Source: Paenibacillus amylolyticus (GTDB lineage Bacteria; Bacillota; Bacilli; Paenibacillales; Paenibacillaceae). From it: DNA of 64,000 nucleotides. This document shows positions 8,417-18,092 of this stretch, one piece after another. Position 1 is the first letter of the stretch. The number at the start of each line of letters is the position of its first letter. Both the position numbers and the translations under genes were made by a program. Below the pieces are notes generated by a model. It made no database searches and was not told the origin of the DNA. It was given only the letters and a program-made list of their open reading frames with translations. The stretch is taken from the NCBI RefSeq assembly GCF_003719335.1, contig NZ_RIAS01000013.1, positions 113,011-177,010 on the forward strand, written 5' to 3'.

Positions 8417-9398
8417 TATCATGCCGCTTATTCGTAATGAGACCATTAAAATGGTCAAGAAGAAACGCCTTTATATTATTTTTATCGTTCTGGCTATCCT
8501 TGTACCGATGTTCACGTATGCACAGATGAAATCGGCTCAGAATAATCAAGACAAGTTCGGTGGGGACTGGAGACTTGAATTACAACAGGCGATAACGGAT
8601 AATCAGAACTCGCTAGGCAGTGATCGGGTTCCCGAGGAATACAAAAAGTACAGAACCGTCTATATCCAGCAGATGCAATACTATCTGGAAAATAACATTA
8701 ATCCCAAAGAACCAGGCGGTGTGACGTTTACAAGGGAGTTTATGAACAATGCTGTCGGATTGTTTATCCCGCTCTTGATTATGGCGATTGCTTCAGATCT
8801 GGTTTCAGGAGAGAGGACGACAGGCACGATCAAAATGTTGCTGACTCGCCCCGTTAGACGGTGGAAAGTGCTTCTTAGCAAACTGATCACATTGATCATG
8901 TTTGTCTCGATCATCGTCGTTTCTGCTTATGTGATCTGTTATGTTATATCTGGAGCCGTTTTTGGCTACAAAGGTTTCGGTATGCCTGTATTCACTGGAT
9001 TTAAAGTTGTCGGCACTGAAGTGGATATGTCTGCTGTTCATGCGGTTAGCCAGTGGCAGTACATGTTGATGCAAGCAGGTTTGATCTGGTTTGTGAGTAT
9101 CATCGTGGCAATGCTGGCCTTTATGGTATCGGTTCTTGTTCGCAGTACAGCGGCAAGTATCGTAATTATGATGGCTGCGCTGATTGCGGGAACGATTCTA
9201 ACCAACATGGCGGCCTCGTGGGAAACGGCGAAGTATTTGTTTATGGTCAACCTGGAACTGCCTGATTATTTGTCCGGCGGATTGCCACCAATTGAAGGCA
9301 TGAATCTCGGATTTTCCCTTATTGTGCTTAGTGTTTGGGGGATTGCATCACTCATTGTATCATTCCTTGTCTTTACGAAACGGGATATCTTGAATTAA
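8409..9398 (+). CDS. ABC-2 type transporter permease
   Basis: This membrane protein has about six predicted helices (for example YIIFIVLAILVPMFTYA, and a last helix ending in FLVFTKRDILN). A large extracytoplasmic loop follows helix 1, and the conserved segment SGERTTGTIKMLLTRPV is characteristic of ABC-2 permeases. AGAAGG at 8395-8400 sits 8 bp before TTG 8409, so that start is preferred over the GTG at 8400. The gene overlaps the 3' end of the ATPase gene. It pairs with that ATPase as the membrane half of the exporter. Confidence 0.88.
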   Translation: MNNIMPLIRNETIKMVKKKRLYIIFIVLAILVPMFTYAQMKSAQNNQDKFGGDWRLELQQAITDNQNSLGSDRVPEEYKKYRTVYIQQMQYYLENNINPKEPGGVTFTREFMNNAVGLFIPLLIMAIASDLVSGERTTGTIKMLLTRPVRRWKVLLSKLITLIMFVSIIVVSAYVICYVISGAVFGYKGFGMPVFTGFKVVGTEVDMSAVHAVSQWQYMLMQAGLIWFVSIIVAMLAFMVSVLVRSTAASIVIMMAALIAGTILTNMAASWETAKYLFMVNLELPDYLSGGLPPIEGMNLGFSLIVLSVWGIASLIVSFLVFTKRDILN

Positions 9399-9473
9399 AA
9401 TGGACAAGGATAAGAAAACATCTGTTTGCATTTCAGGCATTTTGTAGTTTCAAGTTAAGAAGGGGGAGCATGA

Positions 9474-11453
9474 ATGGTCGAGCAAATCGATATGTCGGCA
9501 GGTTCGACAGGCGGAGGACAGGGCGCCTCGGGCTACGACGCGGACGACATTCAAGTACTTGAAGGACTGGTAGCGGTTCGGAAAAGGCCGGGGATGTACA
9601 TCGGCAGCACCAGTACTTCAGGTCTACATCATTTGGTATGGGAGATCGTAGACAACGCTGTCGATGAGCACCTAGCCAAATTCTGCTCCAAAATCGATAT
9701 CACGCTGCATAAGGACGGTTCTATTACGGTTCAGGATAACGGAAGGGGAATTCCGACTGGCATACATAAAACAGGGATTCCCACTCCCCAGGTCGTGTTT
9801 ACGATTTTGCACGCAGGCGGTAAGTTCGGTGGATCAGGGTATAAAAAGTCAGGTGGTCTGCACGGTGTAGGGGCTTCGGTCACCAACGCATTGTCAGAGT
9901 GGCTTGAAGTCGAAATTTTCCGGGATGGCAAGATTCATCGTCAACGTTTCGAATATTGGCAGGACAAAAAAGGCATCGAACATGTAGGGGAACCCGTAAC
10001 CGGTCTTGAAGTATTGGGTAATACCAATCGCACAGGCACCAAAGTTACGTTTAAACCGGATATTCGCGTTTTTCAGAATGGAATTCAGTTGAATTATGAT
10101 ACGCTGGCTGAACGCCTTCAGGAGATTGCTTTCCTGAACTCGGGTCTGAAAATTGTGCTGAAGGACGAACGTTCAGGCAACCAGGATGAATTCATGTACG
10201 AGGGCGGCGCGAGCCAGTTTGTGGAGTTCTTGAACGAAAATAAAGATGTGCTGCATGACGTTATTCACTTCTATGCGGATAAGGACGATATCGAGGTAGA
10301 AGTGGCAATCCAGTATAACGCAGGATATACAGAAACACTTGCTTCCTTTGTCAATTCAATCCCGACACGTGGTGGGGGAACGCATGAGACCGGATTCAGA
10401 GCAGCCTACACCCGTGTAATGAACGACTATGCTCGGCGTACCAGCATGATCAAGGAAAAAGATAAAAATCTGGAAGGCAATGATCTCCGTGAAGGCATGA
10501 TGGCCGTAATTAGCGTCAAAATGTCCGAAGTTGAATTTGTCGGTCAGACCAAAGATCAGCTCGGAAGTGCTACTGCTCGAAGTGCAGTTGATTCGGTAGT
10601 TTCCGAAAATATTCAACGTTTTCTGGAAGAGAACCCGCAGGTTGCACAGACCTTGATTCGCAAAGCTGTGCAAGCGTCCAAGGCGAGAGAAGCTGCGCGG
10701 AAAGCCCGTGACGAGATGCGTACAGGGAAAAAGCGTAGTGAAAGTTCTAATTTGAATGGCAAGCTCACGCCAGCGCAATCAAAGGATTTTACACGCAATG
10801 AATTGTTTATCGTGGAAGGTGATTCTGCAGGCGGTTCAGCCAAGCAAGGACGGGATTCTAAAATACAGGCGATTCTGCCGTTAAAGGGAAAACCGTTGAA
10901 TCCGGAAAAATCCAAGCTGGCGGATATTCTGAAAAATGAAGAGTATCGTGCAATTACAGCAGCAATAGGCGCAGGAATCGGAACGGAGTTTGCCGTAGAG
11001 GACAGCAATTATTCCAAAATCATCATCATGACGGATGCAGATACGGATGGAGCACATATTCAGGTGCTGTTACTTACGTTCTTTTACCGTTACATGAAAC
11101 CATTAATTGATGCAGGGAAAGTATATATTGCGCAGCCGCCTTTATATAAACTCACTCGTAAATCCGGCAAGATGGCAACGGTAAGATATGCCTGGACGGA
11201 TGAAGAACTTGCGAATTATATGAAAGAGTTCGGAAATAATGTCGAGTTACAGCGTTATAAAGGACTTGGTGAGATGAACCCGGATCAACTGTGGGAAACA
11301 ACGATGAACCCGGAGACACGCGCTATGCTAAAAGTAGAGATTGTGGATGCAGCCAAAGCAGAGCGTCGTGTATCTACACTGATGGGTGACAAAGTAGATC
11401 CGCGCAAACGCTGGATTGTAGAGAATGTCGACTTTACAGAGTACGAAGAATAG
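9474..11453 (+). CDS. parE: DNA topoisomerase IV subunit B
   Basis: This 659-residue type IIA topoisomerase ATPase subunit has the GHKL motifs EIVDNAVDE, QDNGRGIP and LHGVGASVTNALS, and the TOPRIM motif IVEGDSAGGSAKQGRD with the acidic MTDADTDG. Length and linkage to parC distinguish it from GyrB. It decatenates daughter chromosomes together with ParC. The ribosome site is AGGGGGAG before ATG 9474. parC follows after 12 bp. Confidence 0.96.
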   Translation: MVEQIDMSAGSTGGGQGASGYDADDIQVLEGLVAVRKRPGMYIGSTSTSGLHHLVWEIVDNAVDEHLAKFCSKIDITLHKDGSITVQDNGRGIPTGIHKTGIPTPQVVFTILHAGGKFGGSGYKKSGGLHGVGASVTNALSEWLEVEIFRDGKIHRQRFEYWQDKKGIEHVGEPVTGLEVLGNTNRTGTKVTFKPDIRVFQNGIQLNYDTLAERLQEIAFLNSGLKIVLKDERSGNQDEFMYEGGASQFVEFLNENKDVLHDVIHFYADKDDIEVEVAIQYNAGYTETLASFVNSIPTRGGGTHETGFRAAYTRVMNDYARRTSMIKEKDKNLEGNDLREGMMAVISVKMSEVEFVGQTKDQLGSATARSAVDSVVSENIQRFLEENPQVAQTLIRKAVQASKAREAARKARDEMRTGKKRSESSNLNGKLTPAQSKDFTRNELFIVEGDSAGGSAKQGRDSKIQAILPLKGKPLNPEKSKLADILKNEEYRAITAAIGAGIGTEFAVEDSNYSKIIIMTDADTDGAHIQVLLLTFFYRYMKPLIDAGKVYIAQPPLYKLTRKSGKMATVRYAWTDEELANYMKEFGNNVELQRYKGLGEMNPDQLWETTMNPETRAMLKVEIVDAAKAERRVSTLMGDKVDPRKRWIVENVDFTEYEE

Positions 11454-11465
11454 AAGGTGCTTGGA

Positions 11466-13928
11466 ATGAGTCTATCAGAACAATTTATGCCGGCCTTTCT
11501 CGAAGAGGTCGTGGGTGACCGTTTTGGTCGCTACTCCAAATATATTATTCAGGATCGAGCCATTCCCGATGTACGGGATGGATTGAAGCCAGTACAGCGG
11601 CGTATTCTTTACGCCATGTACGACTCGGGCAATACACCGGAGAAGCCATATCGTAAATCTGCAAAAACGGTAGGAGACGTTATGGGTAATTATCACCCTC
11701 ATGGTGACTCCTCGATCTATGAAGGTATGGTGCGGATGGCGCAGCCATGGAAAATGGGCCATATGCTTGTAGACGGGCATGGCAACTGGGGCTCACAAGA
11801 TGATGATCCCGCTGCAGCTATGCGTTATACAGAGGCTCGTTTATCATCCATTGCGATGGAGATGCTTCGTGATATTGAGAAACGCACTGTACTGTTCAAA
11901 GATAACTTTGATAATACAGCCAAGGAACCGGTGGTGTTGCCTTCCCGTTATCCCAATCTGCTCGTCAATGGGGTAAGCGGAATTTCTTCCGGATTTGCAA
12001 CCGAGATTCCACCGCACAATTTGCGCGAAACGATTGATGCTTGTATTGCTGTAATGGAGAAACCATCCATTGAACTGGACGAAATCATGATGTTCATCAA
12101 GGGACCTGATTTTCCAACAGGCGGCTTAATTATGGGCGGCGACGGTATCCTAGATGCATATCGTACAGGTAAAGGACGAATTTACATACGTTCCAAAACC
12201 GAAATCGAAAATATGCGTGGCGGCAAGCAGCAGATCGTTATTACGGAGATTCCTTATCAGGTGGTCAAATCCCGTCTTGTTACGGCGATGGAAAACATCC
12301 GTCTGGAGAAAAAGGTTGAGGGTATCGCAGAAGTTCGGGATGAAAGTGGACGCGAAGGATTGCGGATTGTTGTTGAGCTGAAAAAAGATGCGGATGCACA
12401 AGGGATTTTGGCTTATTTGCTGAAGAAAACCGACCTGCAAGTCACATACAACTTCAATATGGTTGCGATCGTAAACAAAGCGCCGCAACAGCTTGGTCTA
12501 AAAGCGATTCTGGAAGCTTATATTGCTCACCAACGCGAAGTAGTAACTTTCCGGACCAAGTATGAGCTGGAGAAAGCGGAAGACCGTGCTCATGTCCTGG
12601 AGGGGCTGGTGAAAGCCCTTAACATTCTAGATGAAGTGATTGCAGCGATTAAAGCTTCGAAGAATCGACAGGATGCTCAAAACAATCTGATCTGGATGTT
12701 TGGGTTTACGGAACGTCAAGCGGATTCTATTCTCACCTTGCAATTGTATCGTTTGACGAATCTGGAGATTAATTCGCTACAAAAAGAGCTGGATGATCTC
12801 ATGAAGAAAATTTCACAGCTGCGCTCGATTCTCGATAGTGATCGCAAGCTGATCGGGGTCATTCGTAAAGAACTGCTGGATATCAAAGAGAAGTACGGAA
12901 TTGAGCGCCGCTCCGCCATTCAGGGTGAAGTAGAGGAACTCAAGGTTAATCTCGAAGTATTGGTCAACGCAGAAGATGTATTTGTGACATTGTCCAAAGA
13001 GGGATATGTCAAACGTTCGAGCATGCAGTCCTTCACACGTTCTGGCGGTGAGCGAAGTGCCAGCGGTGTGAAAGAAGGGGATTATATTTCCCAGGTGCTT
13101 GAAGTAAACACATTGGAGAATTTGCTTGTCTTCACACAAAAAGGACAATATTTCCTCCTGCCTGTGCATCAGGTGCCGGAGTTTAAGTGGAAAGATCCGG
13201 GTACCGCCATTGTCAATGTGATTCCTCTGGCGAAGGATGATCGGATCACCAGTGTGCTGGCGATCAAATCGTTCGAGGAACCAGATCACAGCTTGGTATT
13301 TGTAACTCGTAAGGGACAGGTTAAACGTACGGAACTTAAGGAATACATTACAAAACGATCTGGTGCTGTCGCAGCATGTAAAGTCGGTAAAGATGATGAA
13401 GTCCTTTCCGTGCATTTAAGCACAGGCGGTAAAGATATCATGCTGATTACGAAAGAAGCGATGGCGATTCGTTTCCGTGAGGATGAAGTGAATCCGATGG
13501 GACGTGTCTCTGGTGGTGTTCGCGGTATTCAATTGAAAGATACGGATGAAGTGGTCTCTGTACTTTGGGTAGAGGGAGATGAGGGAGAGGTAGCTGTATT
13601 GAGTGACCTCGGTTATGGTAAACGATCCTTGCTTCTGGACTATGCCCCGCAGAGCCGTGGTGGTAAAGGCGTGGTTACCTTTGAATTCAAGGAAGGTAAA
13701 CGTGTTAAGCCAAATGGTAGCCGTATTGCAGGTGCATTCTACTGTAAAGAGCAACGTCAGTTGACGGTGATGACCAAAGAGGGACAAGCCCGCACGATCT
13801 CATCCGAGAGCGTTCCACTTACAGAACGTAAACATATCGGTAAATTACTTGTTTCTGTGGAGAAACAGGACGAAATCACCGAGCTGATTCAGGACTTTAA
13901 TGAGAATCAACCGGGAACAACCTCCTAA
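11466..13928 (+). CDS. parC: DNA topoisomerase IV subunit A
   Basis: This is an 820-residue subunit. AGAAGG (11452-11457) lies 8 bp before ATG 11466, which I prefer over the upstream GTG 11457. The breakage-reunion domain contains the quinolone-resistance region YHPHGDSSIYEGMVRMAQPW and the catalytic Tyr in AAMRYTEARL. The C-terminal third shows repeated beta-pinwheel blades with VFVTRKGQVKRT-like elements. The quinolone-pocket residues look like an ordinary Ser/Glu pair, so no resistance allele is evident. Confidence 0.96.
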   Translation: MSLSEQFMPAFLEEVVGDRFGRYSKYIIQDRAIPDVRDGLKPVQRRILYAMYDSGNTPEKPYRKSAKTVGDVMGNYHPHGDSSIYEGMVRMAQPWKMGHMLVDGHGNWGSQDDDPAAAMRYTEARLSSIAMEMLRDIEKRTVLFKDNFDNTAKEPVVLPSRYPNLLVNGVSGISSGFATEIPPHNLRETIDACIAVMEKPSIELDEIMMFIKGPDFPTGGLIMGGDGILDAYRTGKGRIYIRSKTEIENMRGGKQQIVITEIPYQVVKSRLVTAMENIRLEKKVEGIAEVRDESGREGLRIVVELKKDADAQGILAYLLKKTDLQVTYNFNMVAIVNKAPQQLGLKAILEAYIAHQREVVTFRTKYELEKAEDRAHVLEGLVKALNILDEVIAAIKASKNRQDAQNNLIWMFGFTERQADSILTLQLYRLTNLEINSLQKELDDLMKKISQLRSILDSDRKLIGVIRKELLDIKEKYGIERRSAIQGEVEELKVNLEVLVNAEDVFVTLSKEGYVKRSSMQSFTRSGGERSASGVKEGDYISQVLEVNTLENLLVFTQKGQYFLLPVHQVPEFKWKDPGTAIVNVIPLAKDDRITSVLAIKSFEEPDHSLVFVTRKGQVKRTELKEYITKRSGAVAACKVGKDDEVLSVHLSTGGKDIMLITKEAMAIRFREDEVNPMGRVSGGVRGIQLKDTDEVVSVLWVEGDEGEVAVLSDLGYGKRSLLLDYAPQSRGGKGVVTFEFKEGKRVKPNGSRIAGAFYCKEQRQLTVMTKEGQARTISSESVPLTERKHIGKLLVSVEKQDEITELIQDFNENQPGTTS

Positions 13929-13936
13929 AAAAAATA

Positions 13937-13987
13937 AAAGACTCTTTACTGGCAGTGCTGATTCTGTCGGGTGAAGAGTCTTTTTTT
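13937..13987 (+). terminator. Terminator of parE-parC
   Basis: AAAAGACTCTT pairs with AAGAGTCTTTT across a loop of about 28 bases and runs into seven T residues. It closes the operon. Confidence 0.88.
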
Positions 13988-14154
13988 GTTGTTCTTGGGC
14001 GGATGAGAAGTGCGTACTCAAGCGAAGTTTAACAACCTTCGTCGATTACAGTCGATCGCTGGGAAATTGAAAAAATGTAGCAGGAATGCGGCTTTGAAGC
14101 GCGAAAACTTAAGCAAATGAAATGATTATTCGTTGCCAGGAGGAGTGATGTTCG

Positions 14155-14601
14155 ATGTATAATACCGATTTCGCTAAATGCTGGTCCAGATTAACCAAAG
14201 ATTATAAATTGCATATGGATCAGGAATTAGCCCCTTCGTTAACAGAGGCACAGCTTGCCGTGCTGGAGGTACTCGAAGATCATGAAAAGATGAAACCATC
14301 TGATCTGATTCCATTTCTTGCGACAACACCTGCTGCCGTAACGATGTTATTGGATCGTATGGAGAAAAATGGCCTCATATGCAGAGTTCGTGATGATCAG
14401 GACAGGCGGATTGTATGGGTTTCATTATCCGATAAGGGCAGAATGGAAACCAAGCGCGGTGTCACGATCCGCAATGAATTTATGAATTCCGTACTGAGCA
14501 ACATCTCCATGCACAATCAACAATTGCTTGTATATCTGCTTGGGAAAATGACCGCACCCAAAACGAACGTGCAAGAGCCGGCTTTAACGAGTTCAGGATA
14601 A
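14155..14601 (+). CDS. MarR-family transcriptional regulator
   Basis: This is a 148-residue winged-helix protein. LTEAQLAVLEVLEDHEKMKP and TPAAVTMLLDRMEKNGLICR form the HTH, and DDQDRRIVWVSLSDKGR forms the wing, the hallmark of MarR. AGGAGG lies 10 bp before ATG 14155. It stands alone between the parC terminator and its own terminator, so its target is not evident from context. A DNA-binding repressor responding to an unknown ligand is inferred. Confidence 0.9.
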   Translation: MYNTDFAKCWSRLTKDYKLHMDQELAPSLTEAQLAVLEVLEDHEKMKPSDLIPFLATTPAAVTMLLDRMEKNGLICRVRDDQDRRIVWVSLSDKGRMETKRGVTIRNEFMNSVLSNISMHNQQLLVYLLGKMTAPKTNVQEPALTSSG

Positions 14602-14688
14602 ACGAAGCAAACTTTAACCGTGAATTGAATGTAGTGAATAAATCTGATGATGTTAAAAAACAAAACGAATATTTAATAAGCATAAATA

Positions 14689-14739
14689 AGCATACTTCTG
14701 GTTCTTAAGCCTAGGAGTATGCTATTTTGTTTTTTCTAT
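14689..14739 (+). terminator. Terminator after the MarR gene
   Basis: AGCATACT (14689-14696) pairs with AGTATGCT (14716-14723), followed by the T-rich ATTTTGTTTTTT. Confidence 0.75.
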
Positions 14740-14828
14740 TTTGTATTGTTATTAGACACTTTTCTTTTGTATAGCCAATTGGACTGAAACTCATTTTTCT
14801 ATCGGGTTATGGTTATAGAGAAAACACA

Positions 14829-14865
14829 TTGACAACTAAATTATAATATCGTAATATTACGATAT
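14829..14865 (+). promoter_or_regulatory. arsR-type promoter with perfect 20-bp palindromic operator over the -10
   Basis: TTGACA (14829-14834), a 17-bp spacer and TAATAT (14852-14857) form a near-consensus promoter. The perfect palindrome ATATCGTAATATTACGATAT (14846-14865) covers the -10, an arrangement expected for autorepression by the ArsR protein encoded 22 bp downstream. Confidence 0.82.
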
Positions 14866-14886
14866 AACGATTGAGGAGGAGTCATT

Positions 14887-15204
14887 TTGGAGTTACCTGC
14901 GTTTGATCGGAATCAATTAAAACAGTTTGACGAGCCAGCAGAGTTTCTTAAAGCGTTGTCGCATCCCGTGCGTTTATGTATCGTCCGTGGACTGATGCGC
15001 AAAAAGAAATGTAATGTTTCATATATGCAGGAATGCCTGGATCTCCCGCAGTCGACGGTGTCACAGCATCTGCAAAAGCTTCGCAGTGCGGGTATCGTTG
15101 CTACGGAGCGAAATGGCCTTGAAGTCAATTACGTACTGGCTGATTCTCGCGTGGAGCAGTTAGTCATGATTTTATTTGAAAAGGATGGTTGCGAAGATGA
15201 ATAA
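14887..15204 (+). CDS. ArsR/SmtB-family repressor, probable sulfur-species sensor
   Basis: This 105-residue winged-helix repressor uses a TTG start with GGAGGAG just upstream. The DNA-recognition helix is LPQSTVSQHLQKLRSAGIV. Cysteines are at 31, 42, 50 and 102. A pair near 42 and 102 is placed like the two redox cysteines of BigR/SqrR persulfide sensors, although the arsenic-sensor CxC is absent. The gene overlaps the start of a sulfurtransferase fusion, which supports a role in sensing persulfide or polysulfide. Sensor chemistry is inferred, not shown. Confidence 0.85.
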   Translation: MELPAFDRNQLKQFDEPAEFLKALSHPVRLCIVRGLMRKKKCNVSYMQECLDLPQSTVSQHLQKLRSAGIVATERNGLEVNYVLADSRVEQLVMILFEKDGCEDE

Positions 15205-17722
15205 ACGTAAAAAAGTGTTAATTGTAGGAGGTGTCGCAGGGGGGGCATCTGCTGCTGCACGCCTCCGTCGTCTGGACGAACATGCTGAGATTGTTATGTT
15301 TGAAAAAGGCCCATATATCTCATTTGCCAACTGTGGATTGCCTTATTACATCGGAGGTACGATTGAAGAACGGGCGCGGTTGCTTGTACAGACACCGAAG
15401 GGTATGGAGGATCGTTTTAATATCGATGTCCGTACACAAAGTGAGGTTATCGCTGTTGATCCTAGTAAAAGAAGCGTGCAGGTACGTAGTGCCGAGCGTG
15501 GTTTATACGAGGAAAACTATGATGAATTAATTTTGTCTCCTGGTGCTCGGCCGCTTGTGCCTGATCTGCCCGGCAAAGAGAATCCATTGATATATACCGT
15601 GCGGAACATTCCGGATATTGATCGAATCAAAGAACAGGTTAATTCGCATAACAACCAAAGTTCGATTGTTATTGGTGGTGGTTTTATTGGTGTAGAGATG
15701 GCTGAAAATTTGAAGGAAGCTGGGCTGGATGTAACTTTGATTGAGGGGAATGATCAGCTGTTAACCCCGTTTGATCCGGAATTGGCAGCTACGCTAGCTC
15801 AAGAGATGGAGCAGAACGGAGTAAAGCTTTTATTTTCACAGCGGGTTCAGGGCTTCCGTTCAATGGATCAAGGTATCGGTGTGGAATTGTCGAACGGCAC
15901 TGTACTAGCTGCTGATCTGGTCATTCTGGCCATTGGAGTTGTACCAGATACTTCATTTTTGCAGGACAGCGGGGTGTCTCTCGGTTCGCGCGGACACATT
16001 CTAGTCAATGACAAAATGGAGAGCAGTATTCCGCATATCTATGCCGTGGGCGATGCCATCGAGGTGAAGGATTACATTCATGGCACACAGACAGCTATTC
16101 CGCTTGCTGGTCCTGCGAACAAACAGGGACGTATCGTAGCGGATCAGATTGCGGGTCTTCCAACCACCTATAAAGGAACTCAGGGTACATCAATTATTAA
16201 AGTGTTTGGTTTGACCGGGGCATCTACTGGCAGTAATGAAAAAACGCTCAAACGAATGCAGAAAGACTATCGAAGTGTTATCGTACACCCCGCATCTCAT
16301 GCTTCCTATTATCCTGGTTCCAGTGCAGTTGCATTGAAATTACTCTTTGCTCCGGATGGTAAGATTCTAGGTGCGCAAGCTGTTGGTTACGAAGGTGTGG
16401 ACAAACGAATTGACGATATTGCAGTGGCGATTCACTTCGGAGGAAATGTAAGAGATCTTACGGAACTGGAACTCAGTTATGCGCCGCCATACTCGTCTGC
16501 AAAAGACCCGGTTAATATGGTCGGATATGCTGCCGAAAACATCCTGGACGAACGAGTGCATTCTTACACGTACGATCAACTTGCAGAACGAGACCCTGCC
16601 CAGTCCATTTTAGTGGACGTTCGAAGTGATCTGGAACACCGTAACGGGAACATCGCTGGCTCTCTATCCATTCCGGTGGATGAGCTTCGTCAGCGGCTTG
16701 GAGAGCTTGATGTAACCAAAGAAATCTGGGTTTATTGTCAGGTTGGACTTCGTGGTTATACCGCTACACAAATTCTACGTCAGCATGGCTATCAGGTGAA
16801 AAATTTAAGCGGAGGCTACAAAACCTACCTTCAGGCTCAATTCAAACCAGCAGCTGTATTAAGTAGAAGTAGCCACGATGACAACAATAGGAATGAGAAT
16901 AAAGAAACACAAGAAGAGCAGGGGAGAATTCTGATGAATGGTAATGGAGATGCAAACAAAGGAGCAGGAGAAGATACATCTAGGGAGCTCCACATTGATA
17001 ATGAACTGAACGTATGTGGTTTGAGCTGCCCTGGCCCGCTAATCGAGGTTAAACAAAAAATGGATCAGTTGGCAGACGGACAGACCCTGCGGGTGAAGGC
17101 TTCAGATCCGGGATTTTATGAGGATGTAAAAGCTTGGGCAACGATGTCAGGATCTGACGTGCTGAAGCTGGAGCGAGACAAGGGCGGCGTGATTGAAGCG
17201 ATTTTAGCCAAGAATACTTCACCTGTCACAAGCGGTTCACAGCAATTTGAAAAAGCAAGTACCATGGTTGTATTCAGTGGTGATCTCGATAAGGCTATCG
17301 CCTCCTTCATTATTGCCAATGGAGCTGCAGCCAGCGGGCGGAAAGTTACGATGTTTTTCACCTTCTGGGGTTTAAACATTATTCGAAAACAAGAGATGCA
17401 ACAGGCACCCGTAAAAACAGGCATGGCCCGTATGTTTAATCTGATGTTGCCGAGCAACAGTCTGAAGCTGGGACTTTCCAAGATGAATATGTTTGGTGCA
17501 GGGCCGAAGATGATTCGAGGGTTAATGAAAAAAAATAATGTCGCTTCGCTGGAACAACTCATGCAATCGGCAATCGCTCAAGGGGTTGAGATCGTAGCTT
17601 GCCAGATGTCGATGGATCTGATGGGCATACAACGTGAGGAATTGATTGATCAGGCCGTCATCGGCGGCGTGGGATACTATCTCGGACAGGCAGACCAGGC
17701 GAACCATAATTTGTTTATCTAA
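15197..17722 (+). CDS. Four-module sulfur-transfer protein: CoA-disulfide reductase, rhodanese, TusA, DsrE2
   Basis: The 841-residue protein starts at ATG 15197, overlapping arsR by 8 bp. Residues 1-445 are an FAD/NAD(P) pyridine-nucleotide-disulfide reductase with a single redox Cys46 (SFANCGLPYYIGG), as in CoA-disulfide/persulfide reductases. Residues 455-548 are a rhodanese with active Cys514 (VYCQVGLRGYTA). After a hydrophilic Asn/Glu/Asp linker comes a TusA domain (about 600-670; NVCGLSCPGPLIEVKQKM, Cys607 and Cys611). The C-terminal 150 residues are DsrE2-like (MVVFSGDLDKAIASFIIANG, conserved Cys802). It should pass sulfane sulfur between cysteines and reduce persulfides. GGGGAG at 16921-16926 followed by in-frame ATG 16934 could also yield a free TusA-DsrE2 protein. 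Confidence 0.92.
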   Translation: MNKRKKVLIVGGVAGGASAAARLRRLDEHAEIVMFEKGPYISFANCGLPYYIGGTIEERARLLVQTPKGMEDRFNIDVRTQSEVIAVDPSKRSVQVRSAERGLYEENYDELILSPGARPLVPDLPGKENPLIYTVRNIPDIDRIKEQVNSHNNQSSIVIGGGFIGVEMAENLKEAGLDVTLIEGNDQLLTPFDPELAATLAQEMEQNGVKLLFSQRVQGFRSMDQGIGVELSNGTVLAADLVILAIGVVPDTSFLQDSGVSLGSRGHILVNDKMESSIPHIYAVGDAIEVKDYIHGTQTAIPLAGPANKQGRIVADQIAGLPTTYKGTQGTSIIKVFGLTGASTGSNEKTLKRMQKDYRSVIVHPASHASYYPGSSAVALKLLFAPDGKILGAQAVGYEGVDKRIDDIAVAIHFGGNVRDLTELELSYAPPYSSAKDPVNMVGYAAENILDERVHSYTYDQLAERDPAQSILVDVRSDLEHRNGNIAGSLSIPVDELRQRLGELDVTKEIWVYCQVGLRGYTATQILRQHGYQVKNLSGGYKTYLQAQFKPAAVLSRSSHDDNNRNENKETQEEQGRILMNGNGDANKGAGEDTSRELHIDNELNVCGLSCPGPLIEVKQKMDQLADGQTLRVKASDPGFYEDVKAWATMSGSDVLKLERDKGGVIEAILAKNTSPVTSGSQQFEKASTMVVFSGDLDKAIASFIIANGAAASGRKVTMFFTFWGLNIIRKQEMQQAPVKTGMARMFNLMLPSNSLKLGLSKMNMFGAGPKMIRGLMKKNNVASLEQLMQSAIAQGVEIVACQMSMDLMGIQREELIDQAVIGGVGYYLGQADQANHNLFI

Positions 17723-17788
17723 GAAGTGTATTGATTAAAAGCGTAAACCGATCTTATTTTCAAACTTTTCAAATGTATTAACCTAATT

Positions 17789-17825
17789 AAACCTCTATTT
17801 CATTTCAAGTGGAATGGAGGTTTTC
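17789..17825 (+). terminator. Terminator after the sulfur-transfer gene
   Basis: The AAACCTC arm pairs with GAGGTTT and an inner ATT/AAT extension, followed by TTTTCT. The remaining gap to 18000 shows no supported gene; an ORF of 65 codons there has no ribosome site. Confidence 0.65.
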
Positions 17826-17999
17826 TACATTTACATGATGATGAAACAACGTCGAAGAAGAAGTGCAGGGTTGCATAATCTTATCGTTCAGGGAAAAGCT
17901 ACAAGCAAACTGATTAGCTGCTGCTGGGCTTGCTTATATAATGTATATATCAAATATAATATGTCTCAATATTATTTTCTTAAAATCATATGTAAAGAG

Positions 18000-18064
18000 T
18001 TGACTATGTAAATATTTTTGTTATAATAAGTAATTGTTCCCCTGATATTTCGTGTACGAAATAT
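18000..18064 (+). promoter_or_regulatory. Promoter and palindromic operator of the marR-emrB operon
   Basis: TTGACT (18000-18005), a 16-bp spacer and TATAAT (18022-18027) predict a start near 18034. The inverted repeat ATATTTCGT-GT-ACGAAATAT (18045-18064) lies in the early transcribed region and is a probable binding site for the MarR protein encoded immediately downstream. Confidence 0.75.
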
Positions 18065-18092
18065 TATATTCCATAAGTAAAAGGGTGAAACA

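Noticed and set aside
17814..18011. 65-codon ORF between the sulfur-transfer and marR genes
   Set aside because: Starts in a terminator stem, has no ribosome site and covers the marR -35 region.
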